Assembly (NCBI GenBank): GCA_938027685.1
Contig: CALJAM010000017.1
Span: forward strand, 42,742 to 106,741
DNA: 64,000 nt
Direction: 5' to 3'
From: an uncultured Bryobacteraceae bacterium
GTDB taxonomy: Bacteria > Acidobacteriota > Terriglobia > Bryobacterales > Bryobacteraceae
The notes beneath the pieces were generated by a model. The model was not told where the DNA came from and ran no database searches. It saw only the letters and a list, made by a program, of their open reading frames with translations. Position numbers and translations under genes: made by a program. Below, in pieces: positions 17,738-26,611 of this stretch (positions are counted from its first letter, which is position 1; each line of letters opens with the position of its first letter).

Positions 17738-18946
17738 ATGAGACGCGTCACCATCCTGGGTTCGACGGGCTCGATCGGTGAAAACACCCTCGACGTGATC
17801 CGCCGGCTGAGTGATCGCTTCGAGGTCTTCGCGCTGGTCGCGGGCCGGAATCTGGAAAAGCTGGTTTCGCAGGTCCTCGAGTTTCGGCCGCGGCTGGTCG
17901 TCATCGAGGAGGCCAGCCGCCTGAGCGAGTTGCGCGAGCGGCTGCGGGCTGCCGGTTGCCGGGACGAGGCGATGCCTGAGTTGGACTGGGGGCCGGCAGG
18001 CCGCGTGCATGCCGCCGCCGCTGCGGAAGTGGACGTGGTGATGTCGGCCATCGTGGGCATCGCCGGCCTCGAAGCCACCTACGAGGCGGCGCGAAGGGGC
18101 AAGCGGATTGGGCTCGCGGCCAAAGAGGTCTTGGTGGCCTGCGGTAAACTGGTGATGGAGGCTTCCCGGGCGGCGGGCAGCGAATTAATCCCGGTGGACA
18201 GCGAACATAACGGGGTGCACCAGTGTATGCGTGCCGGTCGCCGCGACGAGGTGACACGGGTCATCCTGACGGCCTCGGGTGGCCCCTTCCGGGATACGCC
18301 CAAAGAAGAGCTGGCGCGGGTCACGCCGCAACAGGCCCTCTGCCATCCCACCTGGCGCATGGGCAAACGCATTACCGTCGACTCGGCGACCATGATGAAC
18401 AAAGGCTTCGAGGTCATCGAGGCTTGCTGGCTCTTTGACCTGAAGCCCGAGGAGGTCGAGGTCGTCATTCATCCGCAGTCCACCGTGCACGCGCTGGTGG
18501 AGTTCCGTGACGGGAGCGTGATCGCGCAGGCCTCGGCTACCGATATGCGGATGCCCATTCAGTACGCTTTGACGTGGCCCGAGCGAGGCCCCGCGCCCGT
18601 CCCTCACCTGGACTGGAGGCAAACCCGCCGCTGGGACTTTTCGCCTCCGGATCCCGACAGATTCCCGCTGCTCAAATTGGCCTATCAGGCCCAGCGTACC
18701 GGTCCCGCCGCGACCTGCGTGCTCAATGCCGCTGATGAAATTGCCGTGGCGGCTTTCCTCGAGGGCCGGATCGGTTTTACCGAGATCGCCGAGGTGGTCG
18801 AGGAGGTTTTGGGAGCCCTGGCGAGTCCCGAACCGCAATCGGTGGCGGATGTGCTCGCGCTGGACGCGGAAGCTCGCCGTCTGAGCTTGCAGCGGATCCG
18901 GGCTCGGGAACGCGCACGGGTCGAGCAGCCGGCGGCCAGGAACTAA
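17738..18946 (+). CDS. dxr: 1-deoxy-D-xylulose-5-phosphate reductoisomerase
   Basis: Second enzyme of the MEP isoprenoid pathway: NADPH-dependent rearrangement and reduction of DXP to MEP. It has 402 residues, a normal length. The N-terminal Rossmann motif is GSTGSIGENTLDVI. The metal- and substrate-binding blocks are VDSEHNGVHQ, TASGGPFRD, HPTWRMGKRITVDSATMMNKGFEVIEA and NAADEIAVAAFL. All catalytic elements appear intact. ATG at 17738 directly begins the conserved RRVTILGSTGSIG strand; upstream in-frame sequence belongs to the antisense frame of the TauE gene. It is followed 16 bp later by rseP, the usual partner in many bacteria, so the two likely form an operon. Confidence 0.97.
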   Translation: MRRVTILGSTGSIGENTLDVIRRLSDRFEVFALVAGRNLEKLVSQVLEFRPRLVVIEEASRLSELRERLRAAGCRDEAMPELDWGPAGRVHAAAAAEVDVVMSAIVGIAGLEATYEAARRGKRIGLAAKEVLVACGKLVMEASRAAGSELIPVDSEHNGVHQCMRAGRRDEVTRVILTASGGPFRDTPKEELARVTPQQALCHPTWRMGKRITVDSATMMNKGFEVIEACWLFDLKPEEVEVVIHPQSTVHALVEFRDGSVIAQASATDMRMPIQYALTWPERGPAPVPHLDWRQTRRWDFSPPDPDRFPLLKLAYQAQRTGPAATCVLNAADEIAVAAFLEGRIGFTEIAEVVEEVLGALASPEPQSVADVLALDAEARRLSLQRIRARERARVEQPAARN

Positions 18947-18962
18947 TGGGCCCGAGGGAGCA

Positions 18963-20282
18963 ATGATGCCTTTTCTCCAGAATCTGTGGTGGCTGATCGT
19001 TTTGATCGGCGTAATGATCCTGGTACACGAGCTGGGACATTACCTGGCCGCACGGTATTTCGACGTGCGGGTCGAGGTCTTCAGCTTCGGATTCGGCCCG
19101 CGCCTGATCGGATTCCGGCGGGGCGAAACGGACTATCGCTTATCGCTCGTCCTCTTCGGGGGCTATGTGAAGATGACGGGCGAGCAGCCGGGTGAGGAGT
19201 CAGCCAACGATCCCCGGGCGTTTGTAGCCAAGCCTCGCTGGCAGCGATTGATCATCGCGGCGGCCGGGCCGGCCATGAACATCATGCTCGCGGTGGCCCT
19301 GCTCACGGGGTTGTTTACCGTCCATTATCAGCACCCACCGGAGGCAGCGCGGCAAGCCGTGATCGGGCACGTCTTCGCTGACTCCCCGGCTGCCAAGGCC
19401 GGGCTGCGCGAGGGCGATCGAATCGTGCGTCTGGATGAGGCCGAGAACCCGAGTTGGGAGGATGTGGTGGTGAAAGAGCTGGCCAGCGCGAACCGGCCCA
19501 TGATCCTCAAGGTCGAGCGCGACGGCCGGACCTTCTGGACCACGGTGACGCCCGTGTTGGAAGAACGGACCGGGCTGGGCTATGCAGGGTGGGCCGAACA
19601 GGGAGAGATCCAGATCGCCAACCTGACCCCGGGCATGCCGGCCGAAAAGGCCGGACTGCGCCGCGGGGACGTGCTGGTAAGCGTCGACGGCCAGCCCATC
19701 CGGTCGCGGTACCGGCTCTCCGAAGTCATCCGCGCCAGCGGGGGCAAGCCGGTCACGATCGAGTATCTCAGAGACGGCAAACTCCACAGCGTGGTCGTCC
19801 ACCCCGTTTTCACCAACCTGGACGGCACGCCGCGGTGGATGATCGGCGTGGAGCCCTCCCACCGGTTGATCGTCACCAGGCTTTCGTTGCCCGAGGCATT
19901 CCGCGAATCGCTACGACAGAACCTGAAAAACGCTACCCTGATTTTCCGCTTCCTGCGGGGCATCATCGAGCGGCGGCTCTCGCCCAGATCCATCGAGGGA
20001 CCGATCGGCATTGCCCGTCTTTCCGGCGAGGCGGCGCGGGAAGGCCCGGCCTCCTTCATCGTTTTGATGGCGGTGGTGAGCCTGAATCTAGCGGTCTTCA
20101 ACCTATTGCCGATACCCATTCTCGACGGCGGCGTGATCCTCGTGCTGCTGATCGAAATGATGATGCAGCGCGAGATGAATCAGACCGTCAAGGAGATGGT
20201 CTACAGGCTGGGCTTCGTCTTCCTGATGGCCATCGTAGTTTTCGTGCTTTACAACGACATCGCGAAGATGCTGCCGGGCTGA
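18963..20282 (+). CDS. rseP: RIP zinc metalloprotease (site-2 protease) RseP
   Basis: Inner-membrane M50 protease of 439 residues that cuts membrane-embedded substrates such as anti-sigma factors or leftover signal peptides. The first membrane helix holds the active site H22-E-x-x-H26 (VHELGHYLAARY). Two PDZ domains lie around residues 125-205 and 210-300, and the last helices hold NLLPIPILDGG, which carries the third zinc ligand. GGGAG at 18956-18960 is spaced better for the second ATG at 18966 than for 18963, so the true protein may lack the first Met. It follows dxr by 16 bp. A matching RseA/sigmaE pair is not in the window. Confidence 0.95.
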   Translation: MMPFLQNLWWLIVLIGVMILVHELGHYLAARYFDVRVEVFSFGFGPRLIGFRRGETDYRLSLVLFGGYVKMTGEQPGEESANDPRAFVAKPRWQRLIIAAAGPAMNIMLAVALLTGLFTVHYQHPPEAARQAVIGHVFADSPAAKAGLREGDRIVRLDEAENPSWEDVVVKELASANRPMILKVERDGRTFWTTVTPVLEERTGLGYAGWAEQGEIQIANLTPGMPAEKAGLRRGDVLVSVDGQPIRSRYRLSEVIRASGGKPVTIEYLRDGKLHSVVVHPVFTNLDGTPRWMIGVEPSHRLIVTRLSLPEAFRESLRQNLKNATLIFRFLRGIIERRLSPRSIEGPIGIARLSGEAAREGPASFIVLMAVVSLNLAVFNLLPIPILDGGVILVLLIEMMMQREMNQTVKEMVYRLGFVFLMAIVVFVLYNDIAKMLPG

Positions 20283-20389
20283 TCCGCCGCGAGGCCCGAC
20301 CCCGCTCCGGCGCCGGTTAAATCTTTCTTTCCGCTGTCCGAAATAGAACAAGGAACGGCCCGCATCTGCGGGTTCGTCAAGGTGAAGCG

Positions 20390-22126
20390 GTGGTCCTCTG
20401 GGCGCTCGGTGCTGCTGGGTTGACGGCGGCCCTTGTTGCCGTCTTGTGCGGCTGGTTCCGCCACCGATCCGCCACGAGCCGCCGCATTTACCAGGAACTT
20501 TTCGACGAAGCCCCGATCGCCTACCACGAAATCGATTGCCACGGCGTCGTGCGCCGCGTCAACCGCGCCGAGTGCCGCCTGTTGGGTCTGTCGCCTTGCG
20601 AGATGCTGGGCCGGCCGGTGTGGGAGTTCGTTAGCGAAGAAGAAAGGGAAAAGAGCCGCCAGGCCGTGATGCGGAAGTTGGCCGGCGAGCAGCCGCTGAC
20701 GCCCTTCCTGCGCGTCTACCAGTGCCGCGATGGACGCAGGGTGCTGGCGGAGATTCACGAGAACCTCATCCGTAACCACCGGGGCCGCATCGTGGGCATC
20801 CGCTCGGCCATGCTCGATGTGACAGAGCGCGAAGAGGCTCGGCGGAAGATGGAGCTACAGGCGCTCGAGCTCGAGCGGACCAACCACGAGTTGGCAGAAG
20901 CCCTGGCCGCCGCCAGGCGGGCGACCGAACTTAAAAACCAGTTCCTGGCCAACGTCAGCCACGAGATTCGAACGCCGCTGCACGCTATTTTGGGCATGGC
21001 GGAGCTGCTCGCAGCCACCCCGCTCGATGCTCAGCAGCAGGAGTATCTGCGTGCCTTGCGCCAATCGGGCCAAGTCCTGCTCGAACTCATCAACGATCTG
21101 CTGGACATCTCCACCATCGAAGCGGGACGGTTGAGACTGGAACGGGCCCCCTTCGATCCCGGCGAATTGTTGCGAAGCGTGGCGGATCTCGTGCACCCGC
21201 GCGCGAAGGCGAAGGGACTAGAGCTCACCTGCACCGTGGATCCGCAGCTCAATCTCCGTGTCTTAGGCGACGCCGGCCGCGTGCGCCAAATCCTGCTGAA
21301 CCTTGCCGACAACGCGGTGAAGTTCACCGAGCGCGGCTGGATTCGCCTGTCGGCCGCGTGCACCGGAGAAAGCCAGAAAAGCGTGAGACTGCGCTTTGCC
21401 GTCCAGGACACGGGCATAGGGATTGCCCCCGAGCACCAGACCCACCTGTTCCAGAGTTTCGTACAGGGTGACGGATCCAGCCGCCGACGCTACGGCGGTA
21501 CGGGGCTGGGTCTGGCGATCTCGAAACGCCTCGTCGAACTCATGCGCGGCAGGATCGGGTTGGAGAGCCGTGTAGGAGAGGGCAGCACGTTCTGGTTCGA
21601 ACTCGAACTGGAAAAGGCTGCCCTCCCGCAACCCCTCCCGACCGCAAGCCCGGTTCTCACCGAGTCGCCCCGCGACAAGCCCTACCGCATCCTGCTGGCC
21701 GAAGACAATCCCATCAACCAGAAGATCGCCTTGAAGATGCTACAGCAGGCGGGCTTCCTGGCCGAGGCGGTCACCAACGGCCTGGAGGCGGTCGAAGCGA
21801 TCAGCAGGAGACCCTACGACCTGGTGCTCATGGACATTCAGATGCCAGGCATGGACGGCTACGAGGCTACCGCGCGCATCCGCCGCCTCGAAGGCGATCG
21901 GCGCCACACTCCCATCGTGGCGCTCACGGCCAACGCCATGGAGGGGGATCGCGAGCGCTGCCTGGCTGCGGGCATGGACGATTACCTGCCCAAGCCCGTC
22001 CGACGCCAGGATCTCTACGACACCATCCGTCGCTGGCTGTTCGCGGCGGAAGCCACGATGAAGCTCACGGTGAAGCTCAGCGGATCGGAGAATACGGAAC
22101 CGCACGGAACAGCCAGATCTGAATGA
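20390..22126 (+). CDS. Hybrid sensor histidine kinase with PAS and receiver domains
   Basis: Signalling protein of 578 residues beginning at GTG 20390 with AAGGTGA just upstream. The order is one membrane helix (residues 2-22), a PAS domain (about 35-148), a short coiled coil, a HisKA domain with H191 in NVSHEIRTPLHAI, a HATPase domain (N box LNLADNAVKF, G1 DTGIGI, G2 GGTGLGLAI), and a C-terminal receiver with phospho-acceptor D482 in LVLMDIQMPGMDG. The receiver ends in a normal KP motif (YLPKP), followed by about 25 extra residues that overlap the convergent NIPSNAP gene. No response regulator or Hpt gene is adjacent, so the output partner is unknown. Confidence 0.93.
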   Translation: MVLWALGAAGLTAALVAVLCGWFRHRSATSRRIYQELFDEAPIAYHEIDCHGVVRRVNRAECRLLGLSPCEMLGRPVWEFVSEEEREKSRQAVMRKLAGEQPLTPFLRVYQCRDGRRVLAEIHENLIRNHRGRIVGIRSAMLDVTEREEARRKMELQALELERTNHELAEALAAARRATELKNQFLANVSHEIRTPLHAILGMAELLAATPLDAQQQEYLRALRQSGQVLLELINDLLDISTIEAGRLRLERAPFDPGELLRSVADLVHPRAKAKGLELTCTVDPQLNLRVLGDAGRVRQILLNLADNAVKFTERGWIRLSAACTGESQKSVRLRFAVQDTGIGIAPEHQTHLFQSFVQGDGSSRRRYGGTGLGLAISKRLVELMRGRIGLESRVGEGSTFWFELELEKAALPQPLPTASPVLTESPRDKPYRILLAEDNPINQKIALKMLQQAGFLAEAVTNGLEAVEAISRRPYDLVLMDIQMPGMDGYEATARIRRLEGDRRHTPIVALTANAMEGDRERCLAAGMDDYLPKPVRRQDLYDTIRRWLFAAEATMKLTVKLSGSENTEPHGTARSE

Positions 22127-22847
22127 CGCTGGAGATCTGGCCATGCCGTTCGATCGACTCTTTGCGCACCTTGATCCACTCGGGATCTGCGCCGAAAGCG
22201 GTCCACGCTTTCTCCCGCGCCGCGAGGTTCTCGAACGGAATCAGGTAAGTCAGGTTGGGTTGGTTGGCGCCGTAAATGGTCGTCGTGTAAAGGACCGGAT
22301 GCACGCCCACGCGGTGGAAGATCTTGATCTCGGGGCCCGCGAAGCGCTCGTGCAAGGCGCGTAACTGGCGCAGCGTGGGCGAGTGATAGGTTCTGAGTTC
22401 GAAGATTCGCGGCGTTTTTGGCGGAGGCTCCAGGGGCCTGATTTCCGGAGAATAATCCGTGGCCTCCAGCAAGCTGGTCGAGTAATGCTCGTAGGGCGGT
22501 TCGGCATCGCTCTCCCACGCCTCCAGCGCTTTTCGGAATTGCTCATCGGCGTGAAGCGCGCTGCGGACCTTTTCGATTTCCGCCGGCGATCGGTAGCCAA
22601 TGATGGCGACGAACTGCGGCATGTGCGGAGCGACCAGCGATTCCAGCAGGATCACGGGCCCCGCGTGCAGCTTGCTCAGTACGGGCAGACAACCCTTGCT
22701 CCAGAACTCGTGAATGCGGGTGACCTGTGACCCCTGCTTGAGGAAATACTGCTCGAGCGTATAGTAGCGCGTCCTTTCGGACCCAGCCTCCGTGCGAGAA
22801 GACATGCTAAGGCCTCCCATCGTGTACATGAAGGATCGGCGATTCAT
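22077..22847 (-). CDS. NIPSNAP-domain protein
   Basis: 256-residue protein with two NIPSNAP-like (dimeric alpha/beta barrel) halves. The first begins with YYTLEQYFLKQGSQVTRIHEFW and the second with IFELRTYHSPTLRQLRALHERF. Start 22847 gives MNRRSFMYTMGG, a short basic start followed by a weak hydrophobic stretch that could be a degenerate Tat-like leader; I am not sure it is exported. NIPSNAP proteins have no settled biochemical role; in Acidobacteriota and Planctomycetes they are common and often exported. The last 50 bp overlap the convergent histidine kinase gene. Confidence 0.8.
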   Translation of the reverse strand: MNRRSFMYTMGGLSMSSRTEAGSERTRYYTLEQYFLKQGSQVTRIHEFWSKGCLPVLSKLHAGPVILLESLVAPHMPQFVAIIGYRSPAEIEKVRSALHADEQFRKALEAWESDAEPPYEHYSTSLLEATDYSPEIRPLEPPPKTPRIFELRTYHSPTLRQLRALHERFAGPEIKIFHRVGVHPVLYTTTIYGANQPNLTYLIPFENLAAREKAWTAFGADPEWIKVRKESIERHGQISSVIQIWLFRAVPYSPIR

Positions 22848-22921
22848 CGTGCGCCTCGTGTAGCCTAGAATTGTCATCGAACCCGCTGGATAGTCCGTAA
22901 AAGCGGGGCCGGACGAACAAC

Positions 22922-25594
22922 ATGTTCATTTTGGCTCTAGCGGCCGCCCTCGCGCTGGCCGCGATCGACTACTCGCCCCCCGCAGGTACGCGCGCCGCCG
23001 TGCGGCGGCCGGGCGCGCAGAGCATTCTTCCCGGGGGTCGGATCATCGAGCCTTGGGGCCGCCAGTACACGACGGGACCGGGGCCTTTCGGTCTGGCCGT
23101 GAGTCCCGGTGCCAGGCTCGTGGTATCGGCCAACGGTGGACCCGGCAGATACTCTCTCACCGTGCTGGAAAGGCAGGGCAACTTCTGGCGGGCACGCCAT
23201 CTGCTAGCGGCACGGCGTGACGAGCAAGAGGCGGAGGATGACTGGCGCAGCGTGTTCATGGGCCTCGCCTTCGAGGATGAGCGCACTCTCTACGCCTCGG
23301 AAGGCAACTCGGGCCGGGTGCGCGTCATCGACCCGCGAACCGGAGAGCTGAAGCACCTCTACTCGCTCAATGAAGGAGGTTTCCAGGACAGCTACAGCGG
23401 CGATCTGGCGCTCGACCGCAAACGCGGGCTGCTCTACGTGCTGGATCAGGCCAATTTCCGGCTCGTAGCGATCGACACGCGACGCCGTAGGCTGATCAGT
23501 TGGGTGCGCCTGGGCAGGTTGCCGTTCTCGCTTGCGTTGGCGCCGGACGGCCGCAAGGCGTGGGTGGCCAATCTGGGCATGTTCGAATACCGCGTCATCC
23601 CCGGCGCGGACCCTGCCAACCCGCGCGAGACGGGCCTTCCCTTCCCCGCCTTCGGCTTCCCATCGCCCGAGGCCCTGGCGGGAGCGAAGCGCGAGACGGC
23701 GCGGGGCCTCGTGGACGTGCCGGGTCTCGGCGATCCGAACGTCCCCGAATCGAACTCGGTCGCCGTCGTGAATCTCGAGGACCCGGCAGCGCCGCGGGTA
23801 GAGGCTTTCCTGCGCACCGGGCTGGCGTTCGGGGAGGGAAGCCTCGGCGGCAGCAGCCCATCGGGCGTGGCCTGTGGGGGCGGGCTGGTTTTCGTTTCCA
23901 ATGCGCACAACGACTCGATCACGGTCATCGAGGCGGCAACCAATCGCCTGCGCGCCACGATCCCCATCCGCATCCCTGGGCTCGAGCATCTTCGGGGCAT
24001 CCTGCCCGTCGGCCTTGCATACCACGAGGACAGCCGATGGCTGCTGGTGGCCGAGGCGGGCATCAACGCCGTGGGCGTCGTGGACGCAAGAAAGATGCAG
24101 GTAATTGGGCACATCCCGGCGGCCTGGTTCCCCACGCGCGTGGCCGTCGACGGGGATACGGTTTTCGTGACCAACGCGAAGGGGATCGGCACCGGCCCCA
24201 ATCACGACCCCAAGGCAATCGAGACCTTTCAGGGTTCCTTCCGTCGCGGCACGATCTCGATCTATGCGCTGCCCGGCGCGGATGAGCTTGGCCGACTGAC
24301 GAGGCGCGTGCTCGAGCACAACGGATTCGTTCCCCGCAAGGCTCCGCCGGCCGCGCTGCCTGCCGCGATATGCTACGTCGTGCTCATCGTCAAGGAAAAC
24401 CGGACGTTCGACGAGGTCTTCGGCGACATCACGCGAGCCTCCAATGGCACCGTCAATGGCTCGCCGGCTCTCGCGCGGTTCGGCCGCTGGGGCGAGGTCG
24501 TCTCCGAACGCCGTGCCGCCAGAGCGCGCCTGATCCTGCGCAACGTCAACGTCACGCCCAATCATCACGCGCTGGCCGAGCGATTCGCCTTCAGCGACAA
24601 TTTCTATGCGGATTCGGAAGTGAGCGTGGACGGGCATCACTGGCTGGTGGGCTCGTACCCCAACGCGTGGACCGAGAGCTCGCTGATGGCCGCGTACGGC
24701 GGCCAGAAAGATTTTCGCCTACCCACCACGGCGCCGGGCCGACTGGCCTTCGCGCAATCGAACTCGTCGCTGCATCCCGAGGAACAGCTCGAGGCCGGCG
24801 CGTTGTGGCACCATCTGGACCGCCACGGCATCAGTTTCCGCAATTACGGGGAAGGTTTCGAGCTGGCAGGGGTGTTCGAACAGGCGGGCTTCAAGCCGAC
24901 CGGCGCACGCTTCCTGACCAACGTGCCCATGCCCGAGCCGCTGTATCGCAACACATCGCGCCAGTACCCTCAATACAACATGAACATTCCCGACCAGTAC
25001 CGTGCCGACCGTTTCATTTCCGAGGTGCGCGAGCTGTTTTTGAGCGGCGAGCGGCCCTTCCCCCGCTTCCTTTACATCCATTTGCCCAACGATCACCTCG
25101 CCCGGCCGCGCCCGCAGGACGGTTATCCCTACGAAGCCTCCTACATGGCCGACAACGACTACGCCCTGGGACGGATCGTCGAGTTCCTCTCGCGCACCCC
25201 GTACTGGCGCGAGATGGCGATCTTTGTCACCGAGGACGACGCGCAGGGTGGGGTGGACCACATCGATTCGCACCGCACGATTCTGCTCGTCGTCAGTCCC
25301 TATGCGCGCCGGAACTACGTTTCGCACGTGAACTCGAGCTTCCCCGGCCTGTTGAAGACAATTTTCCGGCTGCTCGGCCTTCCTCCCTTGAATCTGTTCG
25401 ACGCCACCGCGGCCGACCTCGCCGACTGCTTTACGGACGTGCCGGACTTTACGCCTTACTCCGCCCTCCCTGTGGACCTCCGGATTTTCGACCCGGCGCA
25501 GGCCCGCGACCCGCTGGATCCCAAGCCCTCGCCGCCTATGGACGATCCCCGCGTGCTCCGCGAGCAGCACCTGCGCCGCCGGGCGGGTCCGTGA
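22922..25594 (+). CDS. YncE-like beta-propeller fused to alkaline phosphatase-superfamily phosphoesterase
   Basis: 890-residue exported protein. After a signal peptide (FILALAAALALAA), residues about 35-450 form a seven-bladed YVTN-type propeller (repeated phrases such as ESNSVAVVNLEDP, VSNAHNDSITVIEAATNRL, VTNAKGIGTG). Residues about 470-850 form a phosphoesterase domain of the PF04185 kind, with VLIVKENRTFDEVFGD carrying the first metal ligands and nucleophile region, DNFYADSEVSVDGHHW, IFVTEDDAQGGVDHIDSHR and VVSPYARRNYV. Similar fusions occur in soil bacteria and are thought to hydrolyse phosphoesters or phospholipids in the periplasm. The gene stands alone between divergent and same-strand neighbours. 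The exact substrate is unknown. Confidence 0.85.
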   Translation: MFILALAAALALAAIDYSPPAGTRAAVRRPGAQSILPGGRIIEPWGRQYTTGPGPFGLAVSPGARLVVSANGGPGRYSLTVLERQGNFWRARHLLAARRDEQEAEDDWRSVFMGLAFEDERTLYASEGNSGRVRVIDPRTGELKHLYSLNEGGFQDSYSGDLALDRKRGLLYVLDQANFRLVAIDTRRRRLISWVRLGRLPFSLALAPDGRKAWVANLGMFEYRVIPGADPANPRETGLPFPAFGFPSPEALAGAKRETARGLVDVPGLGDPNVPESNSVAVVNLEDPAAPRVEAFLRTGLAFGEGSLGGSSPSGVACGGGLVFVSNAHNDSITVIEAATNRLRATIPIRIPGLEHLRGILPVGLAYHEDSRWLLVAEAGINAVGVVDARKMQVIGHIPAAWFPTRVAVDGDTVFVTNAKGIGTGPNHDPKAIETFQGSFRRGTISIYALPGADELGRLTRRVLEHNGFVPRKAPPAALPAAICYVVLIVKENRTFDEVFGDITRASNGTVNGSPALARFGRWGEVVSERRAARARLILRNVNVTPNHHALAERFAFSDNFYADSEVSVDGHHWLVGSYPNAWTESSLMAAYGGQKDFRLPTTAPGRLAFAQSNSSLHPEEQLEAGALWHHLDRHGISFRNYGEGFELAGVFEQAGFKPTGARFLTNVPMPEPLYRNTSRQYPQYNMNIPDQYRADRFISEVRELFLSGERPFPRFLYIHLPNDHLARPRPQDGYPYEASYMADNDYALGRIVEFLSRTPYWREMAIFVTEDDAQGGVDHIDSHRTILLVVSPYARRNYVSHVNSSFPGLLKTIFRLLGLPPLNLFDATAADLADCFTDVPDFTPYSALPVDLRIFDPAQARDPLDPKPSPPMDDPRVLREQHLRRRAGP

Positions 25595-25708
25595 GAAGTA
25601 CTGCGAAGCCGGTCACGGACGCAAACAAAAAATATCCCGCCTGTTGCGGTCCACTTAGGGGCGCTCTTTGAGCCTTTGCGCTCTTGCAGGGTGTAAGCGT
25701 GGGGCGAC

Positions 25709-26611
25709 ATGGCCCGCAGCACCGCTTCCCTGATGGTCAACCTGTTCGACGGGGCCCGTCAGCCGCTCTCCGGTCCGCAGCGGGTGCTCATCCGCCTGAT
25801 CAACGGCGCCGGGCGCATTCTCTCGGCCCGGTACCACCGCGGCCCCGGCGTTTTCTTCGGCGAGGTCCCCTGCCATGGAGATTTCCGCGATACCTACCGA
25901 ATCGTGGCGTCGGCTCCCGGGTGCATGACCGCTGGGGTCACAGGCCTCGCGCTCGTGCCCGGTCGCCACTTCAAAGTGGACTTCATGGTGCTGCCGCGGA
26001 ACGCGTCCTTTCAGTTTCGCAATGCGCTGTGGGACCGCCTGGAGTCTTCGCGTCCTCACTGGGCGAAACTGGTGGAGCGCACGGGGTACGAAGAGCTGCT
26101 GGAGCGTCGGCCGGCGGCCCTGGCCGCCATGCTCAATCTGCTGGCGGCGCTGGAGCAAACCCCGCTCAACGGCCGCGCCGCGCTCGAGTACCTCGCAGAG
26201 GTCGCTTGGGACCCGGAACCGGCCGCGGACCGCATTTACGCGTGGGCGCACAGAGATCTCCTGACCGAAGTCACCCGCGCAGTGCAGGCGGGTCTGTTCA
26301 ATCCCGAACTGCTGCCCGGAGCATTTCACCCAGGGGCCACCTCGAGCTTCAAGGAGACTCGACTGCCGGCGTCCAATCTTCAGATCACCTTTCACGAGAC
26401 GCGCCGTGAGCACCGGCGCGGCCAGCAGTGCATATTGGTGGAGCTGGACATGGACTATTACCCCGATCCGGCGGCGCACGCGATTCTGGAGGTCCTGCCC
26501 AACATGCTGCTCGGGCGCAAGACCGATCCGCGTGTGATCTACCTGCTGCGCTGGATGGCCGCCCGGCGCTGCGGGCTGCCCGAATTCGACCCGCTTTATA
26601 CGCTCGCTTGA
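25709..26611 (+). CDS. Hypothetical protein with N-terminal carboxypeptidase-regulatory-like fold
   Basis: Not recognised. The 300-residue product has no signal peptide or membrane helix. Residues 5-90 (MVNLFDGARQPL, YRIVASAPGC, HFKVDFMVLP) look like a beta sandwich related to carboxypeptidase-regulatory domains. Residues 95-190 are helical (LLERRPAALAAMLNLLAALEQ), and the C-terminal part has mixed structure, with HETRREHRRGQQCILVELDMD, that does not match any family I know. Start 25709 is the first ATG after the upstream stop; the 114-bp gap before it holds no obvious promoter. The stop overlaps convergent recJ by 16 bp. Codon bias matches the neighbours, so it is probably real. Confidence 0.6.
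   Translation: MARSTASLMVNLFDGARQPLSGPQRVLIRLINGAGRILSARYHRGPGVFFGEVPCHGDFRDTYRIVASAPGCMTAGVTGLALVPGRHFKVDFMVLPRNASFQFRNALWDRLESSRPHWAKLVERTGYEELLERRPAALAAMLNLLAALEQTPLNGRAALEYLAEVAWDPEPAADRIYAWAHRDLLTEVTRAVQAGLFNPELLPGAFHPGATSSFKETRLPASNLQITFHETRREHRRGQQCILVELDMDYYPDPAAHAILEVLPNMLLGRKTDPRVIYLLRWMAARRCGLPEFDPLYTLA

Noticed and set aside
23204..24640. Minus-strand open frame of 478 codons inside the propeller/phosphoesterase gene
   Set aside because: Shadow of a well-supported gene; rich in Arg, Gly and Asp with no domain.
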